Shown here one piece after another: positions 19,400 to 28,519 of a DNA stretch of 64,000 nucleotides. Origin of the DNA: Frigoriglobus tundricola (GTDB lineage: Bacteria > Planctomycetota > Planctomycetia > Gemmatales > Gemmataceae); contig NZ_CP053452.2 of the NCBI RefSeq assembly GCF_013128195.2, positions 3,286,001 to 3,350,000 on the forward strand, given 5' to 3'. The notes below the pieces were generated by a model, which searched no databases, was not told where the DNA came from, and saw only the letters and a list, made by a program, of their open reading frames with translations. The translations under genes and the position numbers were made by a program. How positions within the stretch are numbered: position 1 is the first letter of the stretch; every line of letters begins with the position of its first letter.

Positions 19400-20143
19400 T
19401 CAGTCCCCCGCCGGAACTTCGGGGCCGCGCTGGGCCTGGACGAAGCGGGTGACGAACGGATCGACCGGGCGGTGCCACAGGTCCGCCGGGGTGCCCTGTT
19501 GCACGATCTGCCCGTCCCGGAGCAGAACCACCTTGTCGGCGAAGAACGCGGCCTCGCCGAGATCGTGGGTGACGAGGACCACGGTCTTGCCCAGCGCGCG
19601 GAAGATGTCGCGGAGTTCGCTCTGGAGGTCGGCGCGGACGAGCGGATCGAGCGCGCCGAGCGGCTCGTCGAGCAAGAGGGCGTCCGGGTCCAGCACGAGG
19701 GCGCGCATCAGCCCGACGCGCTGGCGCTGACCGCCGGAGAGTTGCGCCGGGAAGCGGTCCAGGCCGTCGGGCGGGAACCGCGTCAGCCCGGCCAGTTCGT
19801 TCACCCGCGCGTCGAGCCGGGCGCGGTCCCAGCCGAGGTGCCGGGCCATGAGGGTGACGTTGCCCCGCGCGGTCAGGTGCGGAAACAGCCCGCCGTCCTG
19901 AATGACGTACCCGGTGCGCAGGCGCACGGCGCGGGCCGTCCCCGGCACGACCGGTGTGCCGGCAAACGTGACGGTGCCGGCGTCCGGTTCGACGAGGCCG
20001 ATCAGGAGCCGGATGAGCGTGGACTTCCCGCACCCGCTCGGGCCGATGAGGACGGTGGTGCGGCCGGTCGGCACGTCGAGCGTGACCGGCCCGAGGGCCG
20101 GTCGCCCCGTGTACACCTTTGAAACACCAGTCAGCGCGAACAT
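19400..20143 (-). CDS. ABC transporter ATP-binding protein (osmoprotectant/ProV-OpuCA-like)
   Basis: This 247-residue ATPase subunit has Walker A GPSGCGKST (about 34-42), a Q-loop in GYVIQDGGLFPHLT, signature LSGGQRQR, Walker B ALLLDEPLGALD and the switch His in VLVTHD. The pattern of DLGEAAFFADKVVLLRDG and QQGTPADLW is most like glycine betaine or osmoprotectant importers (ProV/OpuCA), without the C-terminal CBS domains. No permease or binding protein is adjacent, so the substrate is uncertain. The DUF427 gene ends 7 bp upstream on the same strand, so the two are probably co-transcribed. Confidence 0.88.
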   Translation of the reverse strand: MFALTGVSKVYTGRPALGPVTLDVPTGRTTVLIGPSGCGKSTLIRLLIGLVEPDAGTVTFAGTPVVPGTARAVRLRTGYVIQDGGLFPHLTARGNVTLMARHLGWDRARLDARVNELAGLTRFPPDGLDRFPAQLSGGQRQRVGLMRALVLDPDALLLDEPLGALDPLVRADLQSELRDIFRALGKTVVLVTHDLGEAAFFADKVVLLRDGQIVQQGTPADLWHRPVDPFVTRFVQAQRGPEVPAGD

Positions 20144-20150
20144 CGCGGGC

Positions 20151-20432
20151 TCAGCCCTCCACCTTCACGCCCTTCCAGAACGCCACGTACCCGGTGATCT
20201 CCTTCGCCGCGTCCTTCGGCTCGGGGTAGTACCACGCGGCGTCCGGGTTCTGCTTCCCGTCCACCTCGATGGTGTAGTAACTCGCCGTCCCCTTCCACCC
20301 GCAAACGGTGTGGGTGGCGCTGGGCTTGAAGTGCTCCGAACGGATCGCGGCCGCCGGGAAGTAGTGGTTCCCCTCGATCACGATGGTCGCGTCGGATTCG
20401 GCCAGCACCGCCCCGTTCCAGATCGCTTTCAT
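20151..20432 (-). CDS. DUF427 domain protein
   Basis: This 93-residue small protein starts with MKAIWNGAVLAESD and contains the family landmarks NHYFPAAAI, HTVCGWKGTASYY and AWYYPEPKDAAKEI. The DUF427 fold is a small beta-barrel; its biochemical role is not established. ATG 20432 has a strong ribosome site, GAGGAG, about 7 bases upstream. It sits 7 bp before the ABC ATPase gene and is divergent from the acyl-AMP ligase gene. Confidence 0.9.
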   Translation of the reverse strand: MKAIWNGAVLAESDATIVIEGNHYFPAAAIRSEHFKPSATHTVCGWKGTASYYTIEVDGKQNPDAAWYYPEPKDAAKEITGYVAFWKGVKVEG

Positions 20433-20731
20433 GACGGTTCTCCTCAATGTGGCTGAGATATCTTTACGGACGTTCGTCGTCCCGGCACCACGAGCAAAGC
20501 CCGCGCCGCGGAGCAACCCGAGTTCGTGAACCGTCACTGTACACCGTTCGTGGCGATTAGACCCGCTTTGCTAAAGTTGAATAGAGAAGCCGGCGGAGGC
20601 GCAAAATCGAAGGTACCCGCCCTTTGGCTTCCCCGTCGCGGGCGAGGGGCCACCGAACCGCCTGCGCGGCCCGTAACCGGTACACCGGTCGCCGCGCCAT
20701 AGCGACCGTCCCGCCACAATGGAGCCCGACG

Positions 20732-22477
20732 TTGGACGCGACCGCCCCGCCACTTGCCGCCGACTCGATGGCCGAGGTGCTGCTGACGCACGCCGACCGG
20801 ACGCCCGACGCCCTGGCGTTCGGCTTCCTCATCGACGGCGAACACGAGGGGCCGCGGCTCAGCTACGCCGCACTGGACCGCGAGGCGCGCGCGGTCGCCG
20901 CCGCGCTGCGGGACGTGGCCGGGCCGGGCGACCGGGCGCTGCTCGTGTACGCGCCGGGGCTGGCGTTCGTATCGGCGTTTTTCGGCTGCCAGTACGCGGG
21001 GGTGGTGCCGGTGCCGGTCTACCCGCCGCGGCCCGGACAGCTCGCTCAAGGGTGGCAGGTGCTCCGGCACATCGCCACCGATTGCACCCCGCGGGTGGTA
21101 CTCACGGACCGCGTCGTCGCCCCGTTCCTCCCCACCACCGGGGCCGTACCCGCTCTCGCCGGGGTGCCGCTCATCGTCACCGACCGGCTCGACCCGGTGA
21201 GCGCCGGCCAGGGGCGGCCGGCGCCCGCCACCGGGGGCGACGACCTGGCCCTGTTGCAGTACACGTCCGGGTCCACGGCCGATCCGAAAGGGGTGATGGT
21301 CACGCACCGCAACCTGCTGCACAACCTGGCCATATTGCACACCGCGTTCGACTCCCCGCCCCACGAGTCCGGTGTGTGCTGGCTGCCGCCGTACCACGAC
21401 ATGGGGCTGATCGGCGGCCTCCTCCAAACCGTGTACCGTGGGGCGGCGTGCTGGGTCATGTCCCCGGTCGCTCTCCTGCAAGACCCCATCCGCTGGCTGC
21501 GGGCGCTCTCCCGGTACAAGGCCCTGGCCAGCGGCGGGCCGAACTTCGCCTTCGATATGTGCGTCCAGCGGACCACGCCCCAGCAGCGGGCCGGGCTGGA
21601 CCTGAGTCACTGGACGGTCGCGGCGATCGGGGCCGAGCCGGTCGATCCGCGAGTCCTGGACCGGTTCACGACGACGTTCGCACCCGCCGGCTTCCGGCCC
21701 GAAACGTTCTACCCGTGTTACGGACTGGCGGAATCGACGGTCTTCGTGACCGGTGGGGCGCGGACGGCCCGCCCGGTCGTCCGGTACTGGGACGCGGCCG
21801 AACTCGAACGCGGCCGCCCGGTCCCCGCCGCGCCCGCGGACCCGAACGCGCGGGCGATCGTCGGGTGCGGGCGCGCGTGGATAGGTCAGGAGGTGCGGAT
21901 CGTGGCCCCGGAGACACGGGTGCCCGTGGCGGACGGAGCGGTGGGCGAAATCTGGGTCGCCGGGCCGTCGGTCGCGCGCGGGTACTGGAACCGCCCGACC
22001 GAGACGGCGGAGACGTTCGGCGGCCGACTCGCCGGAGCCGGTAGCGGCCCGTACCTGCGGACCGGCGATCTCGGGTTCGTCAGCGAGGGGGAACTGTTCG
22101 TGACCGGCCGGATCAAGGAACTGATCGTCGTCCGCGGGCGCAACTACTACCCGCACGACATCGAGGCGACGGTCCAGGCCGCCCACCCGGACTTCCGACC
22201 GGGCTGCGGCGCGGCCTTCGAGGTGACGCGGGACGGGCAGGCGCGCGTGGTGGTGGTCCAGGAGGTCGATCGCCGCTGCCGGGCGGCGGACGCGGCCGCG
22301 CTGATCGGAGACATCCGGCAGGCGGTGGCCGAGCAGCACGGGCTACAGGTGTACGACGCGGTGCTGCTGGAGTATGGTAGCATCCCCAAGACGTCCAGCG
22401 GGAAGGTGCGCCGGGCCCGGTGCCGGACCGATTACGAGAACGGGGAGTTGCGGGCGTGGAAGAGCCGGCCGGTATGA
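20732..22477 (+). CDS. Fatty acyl-AMP ligase (FAAL-like, AMP-binding)
   Basis: This adenylate-forming enzyme of about 581 residues is likely to activate a fatty acid as acyl-AMP and load it on the carrier protein encoded next. Motifs are YTSGSTADPKGVMVTHRNL (A3), CYGLAESTVFVTGG, RTGDLGF, GRIKELIVVRGRNYYPHDIE and the C-terminal Lys in SSGKVRRARCR. NYYPHDIE and PYHDMGLIGG are typical of FAALs rather than acyl-CoA synthetases. The start is uncertain: TTG 20732 has GGAG 7 bases upstream, ATG 20768 is the next choice, and the frame is open from 20624. It overlaps the carrier-protein gene by ATGA, so translation is coupled. First gene of a three-gene unit. Confidence 0.9.
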   Translation: MDATAPPLAADSMAEVLLTHADRTPDALAFGFLIDGEHEGPRLSYAALDREARAVAAALRDVAGPGDRALLVYAPGLAFVSAFFGCQYAGVVPVPVYPPRPGQLAQGWQVLRHIATDCTPRVVLTDRVVAPFLPTTGAVPALAGVPLIVTDRLDPVSAGQGRPAPATGGDDLALLQYTSGSTADPKGVMVTHRNLLHNLAILHTAFDSPPHESGVCWLPPYHDMGLIGGLLQTVYRGAACWVMSPVALLQDPIRWLRALSRYKALASGGPNFAFDMCVQRTTPQQRAGLDLSHWTVAAIGAEPVDPRVLDRFTTTFAPAGFRPETFYPCYGLAESTVFVTGGARTARPVVRYWDAAELERGRPVPAAPADPNARAIVGCGRAWIGQEVRIVAPETRVPVADGAVGEIWVAGPSVARGYWNRPTETAETFGGRLAGAGSGPYLRTGDLGFVSEGELFVTGRIKELIVVRGRNYYPHDIEATVQAAHPDFRPGCGAAFEVTRDGQARVVVVQEVDRRCRAADAAALIGDIRQAVAEQHGLQVYDAVLLEYGSIPKTSSGKVRRARCRTDYENGELRAWKSRPV

Positions 22478-22737
22478 CACCAACCGCGGACGACGTCCGG
22501 CAGTGGCTCGTGGGCCGCGTGGCCCATCTGACCGGCCTGCCCGTGGCCGAGGTGGACGCGCACGCGCCGCTGACCCGCTACGGGCTCGACTCGGTCGCGC
22601 TGATCGCCCTCGCCGCCGACTGTGAGAAGTGGCTCGGCTGCGAGTTCCGCGACAACCCGCTCGCCGACGATCCGACGATCGACGCCCTCGCCCGCGCCCT
22701 CGCGGCGCGCGTCGCCGGGCCGAAGGGCGCGGGGTGA
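22474..22737 (+). CDS. Acyl carrier protein
   Basis: This 87-residue phosphopantetheine carrier has its attachment Ser in GLDSVALIALA (about residue 35). Helix patterns such as VRQWLVGRVAHLTGL and DDPTIDALARAL match the ACP fold. ATG 22474 overlaps the stop of the FAAL gene (ATGA), and its own stop overlaps a possible GTG start of the next gene. The context says that it receives the acyl group from the FAAL and presents it to the MBOAT enzyme. Confidence 0.93.
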   Translation: MTPTADDVRQWLVGRVAHLTGLPVAEVDAHAPLTRYGLDSVALIALAADCEKWLGCEFRDNPLADDPTIDALARALAARVAGPKGAG

Positions 22738-22760
22738 CTACGACCGAGAAGGACGACGGC

Positions 22761-25244
22761 ATGGGGCTCCCGCACGAACCGCCCGCCCCCGGGGTTCCCC
22801 GGCGGGGCACCTTCTGGGGTTACGCTCTCGTTGCCCTTCAGCTCGCCCTGATTCTGCTCATCGTTCGCACATACGAAGTCGGCTCGCGCCTCCACTTCTT
22901 CCCCGTGCTGTGCGTCGCGGCCGGCGGGTTCCTGGTCCACGCCGCGCTGCCGCCGCGGTTCCGGCTCGCATTCTTCTGTTTCTTATCACTGGCAACCGTG
23001 GTCTTCGTCCTGGGGGCGCCGGACGGGGCCTTGGTGATCGGGATCGGCGCCGGGCTGATCGGCGCCGGCTACCTGCCGGTCCCGTTCCGGGTTCGGGCCG
23101 GTTTGGTACTCGGCGCCGGTCTCGTGCTGGCCGTCTTACGGTTGGACCTTACCAGCCCGTTCTGGCCGGTACTCGGGTCGATGTTCATGTTCCGCCTGAT
23201 CGTGTTCCTGCACGAGTTGCAGCGGGCCCCGGCGCGCCCGCCGCTCGGGCTCACGGTGGCGTACTTCTTCCCGCTCCCGAACGTCTGCTTCCTGTTCTTC
23301 CCGATCTTCGGCTTCAAGACGTTCCGGGACACGTACCGGCCGGGCGCGGGGTGGGCGGACGCCCAGGTCGGGATCGGGTTCCTCACGACCGGGCTCGTGC
23401 ACCTGCTCGCGTACCGGCTGGTCAAGTACTACGTGCTGCCGTCCCCGCACCAGTTGGGCGACGCCGCGCACCTGGCCCTGTTCCTGGCCGCCAATTACGC
23501 CCTGTACCTGCACGTGTCCGGGTACTTCCACATCATCACCGGCGTCTTCCACCTGTTCGGGTTCGGGGTGCCGCGGACCCACCACAACTACTTCCTGGCG
23601 GCGAGCCCGACGGACATCTGGCGCCGGATCAACATCCCCTGGAAGGAGTTCATGGCCGCGGTCTTCTTCTTCCCGGCGTTCTACGCGACCCGGCGGGCGG
23701 GCACCCGCGCCGCGCTGGCCGCGGCCGCCCTGTGGGTGTTCGCGATGACCTGGTTCCTCCACAGCTATCAGGTGTTCTGGATCACCGGCGGGTTCACCCT
23801 GGACGCGTTCGACGCCGGCTTGTGGCTGGCGGCCGGGGCGCTGGTGGCCGGGAACCTGATGTACGATTACGCGCGCGCCCGCCGCCCGCGGACCGCCCCG
23901 GACGGGTCCGCGGGCGGGGCCGTCCGCCGCGCCGCGGCCGTGGTCGGGACGTTCGTGCTGGTCAGCGTCTTCTGGACGTGTTGGAACACACCGGAGCTGC
24001 TCGCCCTGGTGCGGGTGCAGGCCACCGATCCGCGCTGGCTCGCGGGCGGCGGGCGGGTGGCCGCGGTCCTGGCGGGGGCGGTCGCCGCCGGGGCCGCGAT
24101 CCAACTGGCCCTCGCGCGCCCGGCCCGGTCGCGGGAACCGGGGCGCCCGTCCCCGGCCCGCGCCGCGGGGGTCCGTGTCGCGTTACTGGTGGTGGCGGCC
24201 GCGGCGGGCCGGCACGAGGTCGCGGCGCAGTTCGGCCCGGAGGTCGCCCGCCGGGTCGGCGAGATCCGCCGCGAGTCGGTCACCCCGATCGAGGCGGCCC
24301 GCGCGGTGCGGGGGTATTACGAGGACATAGCGGACGCGCCGGTCCGGGCGGGGGCCTGGTTGGCGGCCCTGGAGGGCCGCCCCGCCCCGCCGCGCCGGAC
24401 CGCCTACGCGGACCTGTGCCAGCCGGCCGACGCCCTGATCGGCCACGAACTGATTCCCGGCTGGGCGGGCGACGTGGAGGGGTACCGGCTGACCATCAAC
24501 CGGTACGGGATGCGCGACCGCTCGGACCGGACCCGGGAGAAACCGCCCGGCGCCCGGCGGGTCGCGCTCGTCGGCTCGAGTGTGGTGATGGGCTGGGGGG
24601 TCGGCGATGAGGAGACGTTCGCCCGGCTCGTCGAGGACCGGCTGAACGCCGGCGGCGCCGCGCCGCGCTACGAACTGCTCAACTTCGGGACCGGCAAGAG
24701 TTCCGCGATCCAGCGCCTTGCGGTGGTCGAACGGCGGGCGTTCGGGTTCGCACCGGACGCGGTCTTCTACTTCGCCCACCAGGACGAGTTCATCGAACCG
24801 CCCCGGCACCTGGTGCGGTTGTTGGCGAGCGGCTACGACCTCCCTCCGTACCTGCGGGACGTCGCTCGGACGGCCGGGTTGACACCGGCCATGCCGCCGG
24901 GAGAAGCGGAGGCGCGGCTCGTGCCGCACGCCACCCGGATCGTGTCCGGCGTGTACCGCGATCTGGCGTCCGTGTGCCGCCGCCGGGGCGTGGTGCCGGT
25001 CTGGGTGTACCTGCCGATGCCGGGGGTCGACGAGCCACCCAATCTGGCGCGAGAAATGAGCCAGTTGGCCCAGGGGGCCGGGTTCGTCGTACTCGATCTG
25101 TCGGGGTGGGAGGGCGGGCGGCGGTCCGCCGAGGTCAAAATTGGGGACGTCGACCCGCACGCGAACGCGCTGGGGCACCGGCTCATTGCCGACCGGCTGG
25201 AAGCGGCGGTGCGCGAGCGGCCCGAGGTCCTCGGGCCGCCGTGA
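22761..25244 (+). CDS. MBOAT acyltransferase fused to an SGNH-hydrolase-like domain
   Basis: This is a membrane protein of about 827 residues. The N-terminal two thirds has many hydrophobic segments and MBOAT features, including an SPTDIWRRINIPWKEF block and the conserved His in SGYFHIITGVFHLFGFG. The C-terminal part (about 595-810) looks like an SGNH/GDSL fold: the Ser block is VALVGSSVVMGWG, followed by LNFGTGKSS and a DPHANALGHRLIA block that supplies the Asp-x-x-His. MBOATs move acyl groups across or onto surface molecules. In dlt-type systems, DltB (MBOAT) works with a separate SGNH-like DltD; here the two seem joined. ATG 22761 has AGGA 7 bases upstream; GTG 22734, overlapping the carrier-protein stop, is the alternative. 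Confidence 0.85.
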   Translation: MGLPHEPPAPGVPRRGTFWGYALVALQLALILLIVRTYEVGSRLHFFPVLCVAAGGFLVHAALPPRFRLAFFCFLSLATVVFVLGAPDGALVIGIGAGLIGAGYLPVPFRVRAGLVLGAGLVLAVLRLDLTSPFWPVLGSMFMFRLIVFLHELQRAPARPPLGLTVAYFFPLPNVCFLFFPIFGFKTFRDTYRPGAGWADAQVGIGFLTTGLVHLLAYRLVKYYVLPSPHQLGDAAHLALFLAANYALYLHVSGYFHIITGVFHLFGFGVPRTHHNYFLAASPTDIWRRINIPWKEFMAAVFFFPAFYATRRAGTRAALAAAALWVFAMTWFLHSYQVFWITGGFTLDAFDAGLWLAAGALVAGNLMYDYARARRPRTAPDGSAGGAVRRAAAVVGTFVLVSVFWTCWNTPELLALVRVQATDPRWLAGGGRVAAVLAGAVAAGAAIQLALARPARSREPGRPSPARAAGVRVALLVVAAAAGRHEVAAQFGPEVARRVGEIRRESVTPIEAARAVRGYYEDIADAPVRAGAWLAALEGRPAPPRRTAYADLCQPADALIGHELIPGWAGDVEGYRLTINRYGMRDRSDRTREKPPGARRVALVGSSVVMGWGVGDEETFARLVEDRLNAGGAAPRYELLNFGTGKSSAIQRLAVVERRAFGFAPDAVFYFAHQDEFIEPPRHLVRLLASGYDLPPYLRDVARTAGLTPAMPPGEAEARLVPHATRIVSGVYRDLASVCRRRGVVPVWVYLPMPGVDEPPNLAREMSQLAQGAGFVVLDLSGWEGGRRSAEVKIGDVDPHANALGHRLIADRLEAAVRERPEVLGPP

Positions 25245-25280
25245 CAGCACGGGCGCGTCAGAAACAGTACCGGCAACGGG

Positions 25281-25826
25281 TCAGCGGGTTATTGTCGCGT
25301 TGCGGAACTGCGCGTTGACCTGCGGGTTATTCGCACGGGCGCTCTTGTAGTGATCCACCCCGGCTGCGGTAATCGCGGTGCCGCTCGCGTTGATGTTCAC
25401 GAGGAATGGCAGCCCTTCCAGATGACCGAGCCCCGCGTCCGTCACCCCGGTATGGCTCAGGTCGAGCCTGAACAGAGTGGTCCCGATACCGAGTTCGCGT
25501 ATGAGCGCGAGATGGGCGTCCGTGACCGTGGAGCGGCTCAGATCCAGTTCGGCGACATGGCCGGCGCCTTTGAGCTTGCGGAGCGTGTCGTCGGTGACCG
25601 TCGCCCCCTTCATATCGACGACCCAGGCCTTCCCGAGTGGGTAGGTTTTCTCGGTCATCTTGAAGCCCTGCTGGGCGGCGGCATCGAGCGCCGCCTGCTT
25701 GGCTTGCAGCTCACGGTCCGCGTCGCTCACGCCGTCGTACGGCTTGGAACACGCCCCGACCGTCAGGGCCAGCGCAATACCGAACACGACCGCCCGACGC
25801 GTCGGGCGGCAGAACCATCCGGGCAT
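25281..25826 (-). CDS. Leucine-rich-repeat lipoprotein
   Basis: This 181-residue protein has a signal (FGIALALTVGAC) with the lipobox Cys near residue 26. A short charged helix (DADRELQAKQAALDAAAQQ) and about four leucine-rich-repeat units follow (VAELDLSRSTVTDAHLAL, LFRLDLSHTGVTDAGLGHL and similar). It is probably a periplasmic or outer-membrane-anchored protein-binding lipoprotein; LRR lipoproteins of this size are common in planctomycetes. ATG 25826 fits the signal peptide. It lies 32 bp downstream of the DUF1559 gene on the same strand, so the two are likely co-transcribed. Confidence 0.85.
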   Translation of the reverse strand: MPGWFCRPTRRAVVFGIALALTVGACSKPYDGVSDADRELQAKQAALDAAAQQGFKMTEKTYPLGKAWVVDMKGATVTDDTLRKLKGAGHVAELDLSRSTVTDAHLALIRELGIGTTLFRLDLSHTGVTDAGLGHLEGLPFLVNINASGTAITAAGVDHYKSARANNPQVNAQFRNATITR

Positions 25827-25858
25827 GGGAGAGATCTCCGCGGAATTGGGAAAGGCCG

Positions 25859-26773
25859 TTACCAGTCGGAGCCGAGGACGCCACCGTCGTTCCGGTCGCC
25901 GAGCATGCTGTACGTGGCGCTGTACGGGGGCGCCGTTTCGAACTTGTAGCTGATGGTCTGGCTGACGAACCGGACCGAGCCGTCGCACAGGACGAAGTTG
26001 GCCCCGCCCGTGTGATTGCTAGCGAACGCCAGGTCCGGGTTCGCAGTGCCGGTACCGGTGTCCCCGGTCTGCATCTGGTACAGGGTGTACCCGACGACCG
26101 CTTCGGAACCCGCGTAGCTCCCCTGGGTGTCGTCCTTCCCGGCCCAGACGGCCGCATAGTTGCTGGCGTTGCTCCGCCGCTCGCCGGCCAGGAACGTGTT
26201 GCTCGTCCCGTCGGTGATGTCGGTGATCCTGACGGGGGTGGTGGTAAAAATACCCGCCGCGTTCTGCCCGTTATTGCCGACGTAGTTCGAGATCGACAGC
26301 GAGAGGCCCGGCGACGCCACGCCCAGGCCGGTGAACCGGCGGTTGTCGTTCACGTTCCCGGCCGGGTTGGTGTCCGACGGGCAGACGTAGATCGAGACCC
26401 GCGTCTGGAGGGCCGGTTGCCCGACGGCCGTGTCCGTGGCCGCGGCCTGGAGCGTGCGGTTGAGCGGGTTGAGGGCGTTGAACAGGTTCCCTTGCTCGGC
26501 GTAAGGCAGAATGGAAGTCGCCCACCCCCACGAGGTGTCCGGCACGGCGGAGCCGGTCGAGTAGCCCACGGGGAACGTGCTGTTGGCGTCGTGGTAGGCG
26601 TGGCACGCCAGACCGATCTGCTTCAGGTTGTTCTGGCACTTCATGCGGGCGGCGGCCTCGCGCACCTTCTGGACGGCGGGGAGCAGGAGGCCGATCAGGA
26701 CGGCGATGATGGCGATCACCACCAGCAACTCGATCAGCGTGAACGCCGAGCGAAACAATCGCGATTGAGCCAT
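25859..26773 (-). CDS. DUF1559 prepilin-like protein (H-X9-DG type)
   Basis: This 304-residue protein has the prepilin-like signal [18 protein letters not shown] at about residues 8-25 and the repeat-like [20 protein letters not shown] behind it. The C-terminal H-X9-DG motif is a His in ASNH, nine residues (TGGANFVLC), then DG. ATG 26773 puts the signal at the usual distance; upstream codons in the frame add nothing. It is paralogous to 5755-6885. Exported surface or pseudopilin role inferred, function unknown. Confidence 0.93.
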   Translation of the reverse strand: MAQSRLFRSAFTLIELLVVIAIIAVLIGLLLPAVQKVREAAARMKCQNNLKQIGLACHAYHDANSTFPVGYSTGSAVPDTSWGWATSILPYAEQGNLFNALNPLNRTLQAAATDTAVGQPALQTRVSIYVCPSDTNPAGNVNDNRRFTGLGVASPGLSLSISNYVGNNGQNAAGIFTTTPVRITDITDGTSNTFLAGERRSNASNYAAVWAGKDDTQGSYAGSEAVVGYTLYQMQTGDTGTGTANPDLAFASNHTGGANFVLCDGSVRFVSQTISYKFETAPPYSATYSMLGDRNDGGVLGSDW

Positions 26774-27535
26774 AGAATCACTCCCGGTACACGGGCCATT
26801 GACGAAAAAATGACACAATCGAAATCTTCAAACAATGCACCGCAATAAGCCGGACAAATGTCCGCGCTGCCTGACCGGCCAAGTTGTCAACGATTTCTTA
26901 ATCTGAATGGGACCGGTCCGGACACGTGAACGTCCGCAACCCGAAGCAATCGCGAGTGACACCGTGACCTGACGCTGACTTCCGGCAGTCAGATCCTGTT
27001 GGCGGCTAGGAAAAATTGTATACCATTCAGTATTCGCGGTATTAAACGCTCAGCAGATGCGTTCGTCAAGTAGAATTGAAGTGAATTCCGCGACTCGTCA
27101 TTGCTTCACAGCTTTACGATGTGTGGTGTTTAGCGAAAGCGGAATAATTAGACAGGACCGTTGCCGATTGTAGCGGCCCGGACCGCCACCCGCCACGAGA
27201 TCAGAGAAAGTTGCGGTCCGAATTGTACGGGCTGGCGGCGGAAAAACTACAGTCGCTTTAACAATTTATCGTACAATAATCAAGCCGCTTCCGACGGTGT
27301 CGGGGCCATCTCCGTTACCCGTCCAAAGGCACGAATCGCTACGCAACGGGCGCCGGGGGGGCGGGACCGGCGCGCGTCCGTCGGACGGTAAGCGTGGCCG
27401 AACAAGGCGGATCGAACCGGGGACCACCGGAACGCCCCCGTGCGTGCGACGGCTCCAGGAGCGGCTCGGGGTAGGTACTCCCGAACCAGCTGATGGGGAG
27501 GCGCCGGCGCGTGAAACACCGCCGGGGCGCCGCGC
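26774..27535. other. AT-richer non-coding stretch
   Basis: About 760 bp between the DUF1559 gene start and the egtD stop. Base composition is visibly less GC-rich than the surroundings, especially 26870-27300, and short open frames here have no recognisable features. It should hold the DUF1559 promoter. I see no tRNA, hairpin with T-run or repeat copy in it. Confidence 0.5.
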
Positions 27536-28519
27536 TTATTCGGGACGAGGTGAGAGGCCCGCATGCCCGGGGGTGGCAGCGGTCAGATACGTCACCGCGA
27601 AGTACCGCTGCTCGTCCGTCCAACTCGCCCCGGCGCGCCAGCCGCACTCGGCGGCGCGGCGGGCGAAATCGTCGAGGTCGTACTTGTACGAGTTCTCGGT
27701 GTGGATCGACTCCCCGGCCCGGAACGCGAACGCCCGCCCGCACACCTGCACGCTCTGCTCGGCGGCGCTCACCAGGTGCATCTCGATCCGGTCCCGTTCA
27801 CGATTGTAAAAGGCCCGGTGCCGGAACGCGGTCGGATCGAAATCGGCGCCCAACTCGCGGTTGATCCGCACCAGCAGGTTGCGGTTGAACGCCGCCGTGA
27901 CGCCGCGGGTGTCGTTGTACGCCGGCTCCAGCACGGCGGGGTCTTTCCGCAGGTCGAGGCCCAGGAGCAGCCCGCCGCCGGGGCCGACGAGCCCCGCGAC
28001 CCGGCGGAGCAGGTCGTCGGCTTCGGACGGGTCGAAGTTACCGATGGTCGAGCCGGGGAAGTACGCCACCCGCCGCGCCGCCGGCACGGGGGGCAGTTCG
28101 AACGGCCGCGTGAAGTCGGCCACTACCGGCGCCACGCCCAGACCGGGATAGTCCGCGCCCAGCTCCGCCGCCGCGGACCGGAGGTGCTCACCGGACACGT
28201 CCACCGGGACGTACCCGGCCGGCCGGTCGAGCCGGTCGAGCAGGAGCCGCACTTTCACCAGGCTCCCGGCCCCGAGTTCGATCAACAGGCACCGCGGTCC
28301 GCACCGGTCGGCCATCGCGGCGGCGTGCGCCGTCACGATGGCCAGTTCCGTGCGGGTGGGGTAGTACTCGGGCAGTTCGGTGATGCGGTCGAACAGCCGC
28401 GACCCGGCCGCGTCGTAAAAGTATTTGGACGGGAGCCGCTTCTGGGGGCGCGACAGGCCGGTCAGTATATCCGCGAGGAACTGATCGGTCTCACGTCGGA
28501 CGGTACACGCGCTAATCAT
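27536..28519 (-). CDS. egtD: L-histidine N-alpha-methyltransferase (ergothioneine)
   Basis: This 327-residue SAM-dependent enzyme trimethylates histidine to hercynine. Family features are KYFYDAAGSRLFDRITELPEYYPTRTE near the N-terminus, the SAM loop IELGAGSLVKVRLLLD, YFPGSTIGNF, and LVRINRELGADFD. The length equals the EgtD norm (about 320). Its ATG overlaps the egtB stop (ATGA at 28516-28519), so the two are translated as a pair. Confidence 0.95.
   Translation of the reverse strand: MISACTVRRETDQFLADILTGLSRPQKRLPSKYFYDAAGSRLFDRITELPEYYPTRTELAIVTAHAAAMADRCGPRCLLIELGAGSLVKVRLLLDRLDRPAGYVPVDVSGEHLRSAAAELGADYPGLGVAPVVADFTRPFELPPVPAARRVAYFPGSTIGNFDPSEADDLLRRVAGLVGPGGGLLLGLDLRKDPAVLEPAYNDTRGVTAAFNRNLLVRINRELGADFDPTAFRHRAFYNRERDRIEMHLVSAAEQSVQVCGRAFAFRAGESIHTENSYKYDLDDFARRAAECGWRAGASWTDEQRYFAVTYLTAATPGHAGLSPRPE

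Noticed and set aside
20624-20731. N-terminal extension of the acyl-AMP ligase
   Set aside because: It is Arg-rich and unlike FAAL starts; TTG 20732 with GGAG or ATG 20768 fits better.
27161-27391. Small plus-strand frame in the AT-richer gap
   Set aside because: 76 codons, no ribosome site, no recognisable sequence.
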